From assembly GCA_016189825.1 (NCBI GenBank), contig JACPRR010000247.1, positions 1 through 9,998 on the forward strand: 9,998 bases of DNA, written 5' to 3'. The notes under the pieces were generated by a model, which saw nothing but the letters and a program-made list of their open reading frames with translations, did no database searches and was not told where the DNA came from. Source of the DNA: Chloroflexota bacterium. GTDB lineage: Bacteria > Chloroflexota > Dehalococcoidia > JACPPY01. Positions 6,814 through 9,998 of the stretch are shown piece after piece. Numbering within the stretch: position 1 is the stretch's first letter; each line of letters begins with the position of its first letter. The translations under genes were made by a program, and so were the position numbers.

Positions 6814-6857
6814 GCACACCCCCATAGGGACAACATCACTTGGTTCGTTTGTATTAG
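6814..6857 (+). repeat. short direct repeat, copy 1
   Basis: The 24 bases at 6831-6854, starting CAACATCACTT, recur at 8955-8978 with one mismatch. Similarity extends to the left through a CACCCCCATAGGGA / CACCCATAAGGATG segment with small indels, about 44 bases in all. This copy fills the gap between the stop codon of the lipoprotein gene and the start of the dehydrogenase gene, both on the minus strand. Confidence 0.75.
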
Positions 6858-7354
6858 CTCCCGGCCACGTCGTCCCATTGCAAGGTGACATTCGCTGTTA
6901 CCTGCTGGGCAGGGGCGACGCTGGCCTCGGCGTAGTTGCTGAAAAGAAGGTGGTACAGGCCGGGCTTCGCGATTGACACATCGAAGGTCCCAGTCGACCT
7001 GCTTCCCGAATCGTAAGCGATATCGACCTGGCGACCTTTGAGCCAGTCGGGATACACGGCATCGGCCATGATGTAGACCTGTATCGCGTTGGGCAAGCCG
7101 CCGAAAGTGTTGAACGAACCGGCCACCTTTACATTGCGCGCGGTAGGGGTGACAGTGAAGGGGGTGTCGTAGTTTGTCCTGGCGGCCACGCTGATATTCT
7201 GATTGATCAGGTCCCGGCTCTGGTGGACCAGTGGGCCGGTCGCCGGCGGCGTTGTCGCGGTTGGAGAACTGCACGAAACCAGGAAGCCCCCGGCGACGAC
7301 GCAGCACAGCAATGCGAGGATGCGGGATTTCAACGTTGCGCGGTTTGTTGCCAT
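6854..7354 (-). CDS. small secreted lipoprotein of unknown function
   Basis: 166 residues. A hydrophobic signal segment (about 12-26) ends in the lipobox L-V-S-C28, followed by a Ser/Thr/Pro/Ala linker to about residue 40. It is therefore probably an outer-surface lipoprotein. The remainder looks like one all-beta domain: alternating polar and hydrophobic strands, with V-Y-I-M-A-D near the middle and P-G-L-Y-H-L-L-F-S-N near the end. That pattern recalls small GOLD / emp24-like beta sandwiches seen in similar environmental lipoproteins, but this is impression only. An in-frame ATG at 7378 would add 8 residues; I chose 7354 because AGGTGG lies 6-7 bases before it, whereas 7378 has no ribosome site and sits almost at the predicted transcription start. 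The stop is TAA. Confidence 0.82.
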   Translation of the reverse strand: MATNRATLKSRILALLCCVVAGGFLVSCSSPTATTPPATGPLVHQSRDLINQNISVAARTNYDTPFTVTPTARNVKVAGSFNTFGGLPNAIQVYIMADAVYPDWLKGRQVDIAYDSGSRSTGTFDVSIAKPGLYHLLFSNYAEASVAPAQQVTANVTLQWDDVAGS

Positions 7355-7389
7355 GCCTGAACCACCTGCCGATTTCATTATTGGATAGT

Positions 7390-7418
7390 AGTCTACCTTA
7401 TCTGTCCGGCTTTGAAAA
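7390..7418 (-). promoter_or_regulatory. probable promoter of the lipoprotein gene
   Basis: The minus strand has -35 TTTTCA (7418-7413), a 17-base spacer and -10 TAGACT (7395-7390), each matching four of six consensus bases. Predicted start is near 7383, which supports translation from the ATG at 7354. It is divergent from the MFS promoter. Confidence 0.4.
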
Positions 7419-7456
7419 GGGAGGTTTCCCGCCGGCTGCTGTCCTGGTCGCAGTCG

Positions 7457-7485
7457 TTGCCCACGGACAGGTGGAGTTGTATACT
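7457..7485 (+). promoter_or_regulatory. promoter of the MFS gene, probably leaderless
   Basis: -35 TTGCCC (7457-7462), a 17-base spacer and -10 TATACT (7480-7485). The -10 ends 8 bases before the GTG at 7494, so the message should begin at or next to the start codon. The only GGAG, at 7473-7476, is too far away to serve as a ribosome site. Confidence 0.6.
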
Positions 7486-7493
7486 TTTAGCTT

Positions 7494-8864
7494 GTGTCCA
7501 AGCCCCTGGTCTTCGTAGCGATTGGCGCTGCTTCGCTCGTATCGCAGATCTCGTCTACGGCAATAGCGGTCGCGTTTCCGGACATCACGTCCGATTTCAA
7601 CGTATCGATCGTTCTTGCCGGATGGGTCTTGACTGCAAGCCTGTTGGCGACAGCGGTGTCGGCGCCTATCGCGGGCAAAGTGAGCGATTCATTCGGCCGG
7701 AAGCGCACGTTCACTTTCCTGGTAGTGCTCTTCACCGTGGCCTCGGCCCTGTCCGCCGTAGCGCCGAACATCTACTTGCTCATCTTCTTCAGGCTGCTCC
7801 AGGGCCTGGGCGCGGGAGGGTTTACAGCGTCGGCCGCTGGGATCGTTGTCGATGCCTTCCCGCGTTCGAGACAGCGGGCGATCGCCTTCCTCACCACGAT
7901 AACCACGGTGGGAAGTGTGCTCGGGCCGAGTGTCGGGGGCTGGATCGTGTCTTCCCTGGGATGGCGGTTTGTCTTCTGGTTTGCGGTGCCCTGGGGGATC
8001 GCCGCCCTGGTCATAGCGGCGCTTGTGCTGGCGCCGGATGGCAAGTCGCGAAAGTTCGAGGTGGACGGCCGGGGGGCGGCGTTGCTCATGGCCTCTATTA
8101 CCACCATTTTGATCGGTCTCACCATGGTTGGCAACTTGGGGGCAAGCTGGACTACCAGGCTCGTCGGCGCCGGTCTGCTGGTCACCGGAGCGGCGTTGCT
8201 CCCGGTGTTGATAAGCGTGGAGAAAAAGATTGCAGACCCGCTGATCAACGTCACGCTGGTCAACTCCCGGCCATTCCTGGCGGCCAACGTGTACAACTCT
8301 ATTCAGGGCGCTGGCGTCGGCGTGTTCCAGATGGTCCCGCTCTTTGCCGTTACCGTACTTGGAATGACCGCCTCGCAGGCCGGCATGGCATATACGCCGC
8401 GGCCGGGGGGCATGCTCATTGCCTCGGCCATCAGCGCCTTCTTCATCGTGCGCTGGGGCTACCGGAGGCCCCTGATCGCTGGAGCTTCTATGGTCGCACT
8501 GGCTCTGGCCCTGCTCGGGCTGAGCCAGCAGGCTATCGTGTGGTTTGGCAACAGCGTGAGCACCATGGCCATCCTGCTGGTGCCAGTCGCCATAGCCGGA
8601 ATCGGCGGGGGCGTCTGCGGCCCGGCGGCGAACAACGCCTGCATCGAGTTGATGCCCGACCACGTTTCCACGATTACCGGGATCAGGCAAGTGTTCAGGA
8701 ACATTGGCGCTGCTGTTGCCACCACGGTCACTACGATAGTGCTTCACTCCAGCGGCAAGCTGGCCGGAGGCTTTGAAGCCGTCTTCTTCGGCGGGGCCAT
8801 CCTCATCGTTGCCTCCATCCCACTTATCCTGGCTATGCCCTGCTCTGCGAGAGATACTCGTTGA
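7494..8864 (+). CDS. MFS transporter, DHA2 / EmrB-QacA-like drug:proton antiporter
   Basis: 456 residues, the usual size for 14-helix DHA2 exporters, and hydrophobic throughout. MFS motif A is G-K-V-S-D-S-F-G-R-K-R (about 62-72). Motif B is R-L-L-Q-G-L-G-A-G-G near 99-108. Motif C is G-S-V-L-G-P-S-V-G-G-W, the antiporter motif. It is followed by W-R-F-V-F-W-F-A-V-P, typical of EmrB-like proteins. In the family these proteins expel drugs or metabolites from the cell in exchange for protons; the substrate here is unknown. The first helix lacks the usual acidic residue of the L-D-x-T-I-V-N-V-A-L-P motif and has I-S-S-T-A-I-A-V-A-F-P instead. Start is GTG 7494, chosen from the promoter spacing; no membrane-fusion partner gene is nearby. 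The stop is TGA, which shows TGA acting as a normal terminator here. Confidence 0.92.
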   Translation: MSKPLVFVAIGAASLVSQISSTAIAVAFPDITSDFNVSIVLAGWVLTASLLATAVSAPIAGKVSDSFGRKRTFTFLVVLFTVASALSAVAPNIYLLIFFRLLQGLGAGGFTASAAGIVVDAFPRSRQRAIAFLTTITTVGSVLGPSVGGWIVSSLGWRFVFWFAVPWGIAALVIAALVLAPDGKSRKFEVDGRGAALLMASITTILIGLTMVGNLGASWTTRLVGAGLLVTGAALLPVLISVEKKIADPLINVTLVNSRPFLAANVYNSIQGAGVGVFQMVPLFAVTVLGMTASQAGMAYTPRPGGMLIASAISAFFIVRWGYRRPLIAGASMVALALALLGLSQQAIVWFGNSVSTMAILLVPVAIAGIGGGVCGPAANNACIELMPDHVSTITGIRQVFRNIGAAVATTVTTIVLHSSGKLAGGFEAVFFGGAILIVASIPLILAMPCSARDTR

Positions 8865-8889
8865 GGCAGCGGCAGCCAGCAGCTCCTAA

Positions 8890-8906
8890 TATAAACGCTT
8901 TATAAT
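8890..8906 (+). promoter_or_regulatory. AT-rich palindrome overlapping a perfect -10 box
   Basis: TATAAA-CGC-TTTATA (8890-8904) is a perfect 6-bp inverted repeat with a 3-base centre, and TATAAT at 8901-8906 matches the -10 consensus exactly. No good -35 stands 17 bases upstream. It lies 26 bases after the MFS stop. It could be a promoter with an operator-like palindrome leading towards the gene at 9124, which would give a leader of about 210 bases, or a chance AT-rich patch. Confidence 0.35.
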
Positions 8907-8918
8907 TTGTGGCATGGC

Positions 8919-8940
8919 GCACGGGCAGGGACGCCTGTGC
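8919..8940 (+). repeat. hairpin of a dispersed intergenic type
   Basis: An 8-bp stem GCACGGGC / GCCTGTGC with one G-T pair and the loop AGGGAC. It lies between the palindrome at 8890 and direct repeat copy 2. The 'GGCACGGGC...GCCTGTGCC' form is familiar from intergenic repeats in environmental genomes. No T tract follows, so I do not call it an intrinsic terminator. Confidence 0.5.
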
Positions 8941-8981
8941 CACCCATAAGGATGCAACATCACTTAGTTCGTTTGTATGAG
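8937..8981 (+). repeat. short direct repeat, copy 2
   Basis: Matches copy 1 at 6814-6857 in the same orientation, with 23 of 24 identical bases in the core 8955-8978. This copy lies in the 259-base gap between the MFS gene and the DUF502-like gene. Together the copies bracket the lipoprotein and MFS genes. Apart from this repeat, the hairpin and the promoter-like sites, 8865-9123 shows nothing I can support as a gene. Confidence 0.75.
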
Positions 8982-9088
8982 TTGCCGCTGTTCGCGCCCT
9001 CCAACCATTCCATCTGCTTTGAACCAGGGCGTCGTTCGCCAGGATTTTGGCACGCGACCTGCATGGGACCTGGAGGTGACCTGGGGCA

Positions 9089-9097
9089 TGTTAGAAT
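9089..9097 (+). promoter_or_regulatory. possible extended -10 promoter of the DUF502-like gene
   Basis: TGT-TAGAAT is an extended -10 box without a clear -35. Transcription would begin near 9104 and leave a leader of about 20 bases that keeps the AAGGA ribosome site at 9113-9117. It overlaps the alternative in-frame ATG at 9088, which argues against that earlier start. Confidence 0.4.
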
Positions 9098-9123
9098 TGA
9101 AGCAGGAGGCTGAAGGACTTTCG

Positions 9124-9822
9124 ATGAAAACTGTAAGACGCCAGCTTGGGTTCCTTTTCTTCGGCGTAATTGTCTGGCTCCCGCTGGCTGTCGTGGCTTT
9201 CATCCTGAACATAGTGTTTCAAGGGGTCGATTCGTTAGGCCGGACCATTCTGCAACTCGCCGTCCCTGAAAAGTATGTGTTCACCGGATTTGGATTCCTT
9301 CTGGCCCTCATGGTGAGCTACGCCACCGGGGTTGCGCTCAAGAAGACGTCAGTGGGTGTCGTGCTCTCGAAGATACCTGTGGCGGGCATGTTCTTCTCCA
9401 CACGAAAAGGTGGTGTGATGACGCTTAGCCGGCTGGGCAGGCTGAAGCCCTGCCTTTTCCTTTATTCTCCGAGTTGCCCCTCTTATGGCTGGGTGTTGTC
9501 CGAGGAACCCGTGAGGTCGCAAGGGTCGGACCCGCTTTACGCGCTGGTGAACGTCTACTACCCGAACGTGCCAACCATCGTGACGGGGTCCATTTTCCCG
9601 CTTCGCAAAGAGAGTGTCATGCTGCTTGGCAATACCTCTGGAGAGGTGCTCGACCTCTTGCTCTATTCGTTGCGGTGCCCGGAAAGCATCAAAGTACTTC
9701 CCTGGGTCGGAGAGTCCCCCAGCGGGTTCTCGGAGCGAGTCCGTCGCTTCGGGCTGCCGGCAGATTCAATTGCAAGCTGTCCTCAGCCCGGGCAAGTTGG
9801 AAGACCGCTGCCCGTCAGCTAG
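9124..9822 (+). CDS. membrane protein resembling the DUF502 family
   Basis: 232 residues. Two membrane helices are visible (about 9-31 and 52-72), then K-I-P-V-A-G-M-F-F-S-T-R-K, comparable to the R-I-P-x-x-x-x-I-Y motif that follows the second helix in DUF502 proteins, and a soluble part with Y-G-W-V-L and later a V-Y-Y-P-N-V-P-T stretch where DUF502 has its P-T-T-P-N-P segment. The resemblance is from pattern memory and the protein is divergent. No biochemical function is established that I can rely on. The ATG at 9124 has AAGGA 6 bases upstream. An in-frame ATG at 9088 has a strong GGAGGTGA 8 bases before it and would add 12 residues (M-L-E-L-K-Q...), so that start remains possible. The last 30 or so residues look low in structure and could be a diverged end. 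The stop is TAG. Confidence 0.72.
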   Translation: MKTVRRQLGFLFFGVIVWLPLAVVAFILNIVFQGVDSLGRTILQLAVPEKYVFTGFGFLLALMVSYATGVALKKTSVGVVLSKIPVAGMFFSTRKGGVMTLSRLGRLKPCLFLYSPSCPSYGWVLSEEPVRSQGSDPLYALVNVYYPNVPTIVTGSIFPLRKESVMLLGNTSGEVLDLLLYSLRCPESIKVLPWVGESPSGFSERVRRFGLPADSIASCPQPGQVGRPLPVS

Positions 9823-9854
9823 TACCAAATTGCGCAAATAGCCGTTACGTAGAA

Positions 9855-9882
9855 GAGATTCCTCGACAAGCTCGGAATGACA
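9855..9882. repeat. dispersed intergenic repeat ('SELVEES' type)
   Basis: GAGATTCCTCGACAAGCTCG and the bases GAATGACA after it match the very common bacterial intergenic repeat that translates on the reverse strand as C-H-S-E-L-V-E-E-S. Only one copy is in the window. ORFs overlapping it are not genes. Confidence 0.6.
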
Positions 9883-9940
9883 TACTAATGTTCTCATTAT
9901 AGAACGGACTTGGTTCCACTCATAAGAGACTTCCGCGAAA

Positions 9941-9977
9941 GGCAAGGGCGAATACGATTTCGCTGGCTTCGCCAGCC
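9941..9977. repeat. hairpin-bearing intergenic sequence at right edge
   Basis: GGGCGAATACGATTTCGC is followed by a perfect 6-bp hairpin GCTGGC-TTC-GCCAGC (9962-9976). It looks like another short dispersed repeat. Nothing else in 9823-9998 resembles a gene, and no partial gene is visible at the right edge. Confidence 0.45.
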
Positions 9978-9998
9978 GCACTACCCCACGTCATACCG

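Noticed and set aside
7689..8747. 352-codon open frame on the minus strand
   Set aside because: Antisense to the MFS gene, very rich in Arg, His, Gln and Asp with no domain.
7412..8776. 454-codon open frame on the plus strand overlapping the MFS gene
   Set aside because: It is a frame-shifted reading of the MFS gene, rich in Arg, Gly and His with no membrane pattern, while the 7494-8864 frame has all MFS motifs.
8907..9113. 68-codon ORF between the MFS and DUF502-like genes
   Set aside because: It runs through the hairpin and direct repeat, has no ribosome site and no recognisable protein features.
9766..9981. 71-codon minus-strand ORF at the right edge
   Set aside because: It translates the 'SELVEES'-type intergenic repeat and overlaps the 3' end of the DUF502-like gene.

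Overview
This is a GC-rich bacterial chromosomal segment with six intact protein genes, no RNA genes and no CRISPR array. Several short palindromic repeats sit between the genes. The taxon cannot be proved from this window. The combination seen here recalls Chloroflexota of the Dehalococcoidia / SAR202 kind: UGSC-type selenoproteins fused to a long C-terminal domain, a small lipoprotein with a GOLD-like appearance, family 5 solute-binding lipoproteins and dispersed 'SEAIS / SELVEES'-type intergenic repeats. That placement is an inference with modest confidence.

The main feature is a divergent pair of paralogous selenoprotein genes, 296-2005 (-) and 2092-3801 (+). Each is interrupted by one in-frame TGA about 100 codons after the start (1697-1699 on -, 2389-2391 on +), and an automatic gene caller would split each into two ORFs. 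Reading the TGA as selenocysteine (Sec, U) gives U-G-S-C in the minus protein, the defining motif of the UGSC (seleno)protein family, and the variant C-U-G-A-C in the plus protein. Both TGAs are followed by a stem-loop at the spacing expected of a bacterial SECIS element. TGA is an ordinary stop elsewhere in the window: it ends the plus selenoprotein gene itself and the MFS gene. With the starts chosen here both proteins are 569 residues, made of an N-terminal UGSC domain and a C-terminal domain of unknown function marked by W-[GS]-D-G-L-P-[IV]-V-P-P-T.

Layout: 1-295 is an intergenic repeat element. 296-3801 is the selenoprotein pair with an 86-base divergent promoter region. 3802-3920 is a convergent gap with two perfect hairpins. 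3921-7354 holds three minus-strand genes, transcribed from right to left: a small lipoprotein, a zinc-type medium-chain dehydrogenase with Ser at the usual catalytic Cys position, and a solitary family 5 ABC solute-binding lipoprotein with its own strong promoter. 7494-8864 (+) is a DHA2-type 14-helix MFS exporter, divergent from the lipoprotein. 8865-9123 holds a promoter-like palindrome, a hairpin and the second copy of a short direct repeat. 9124-9822 (+) is a DUF502-like membrane protein. 9823-9998 is repeat-rich intergenic DNA.

How the genes work together is not established. The selenoproteins carry a UxxC redox-type motif, and a dehydrogenase and two transport functions lie nearby. That would fit uptake, redox conversion and export of small molecules, but no substrate can be read from the sequence. 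The plus selenoprotein gene and the MFS gene both appear to be leaderless: each has a -10 box ending exactly 8 bases before the start codon.
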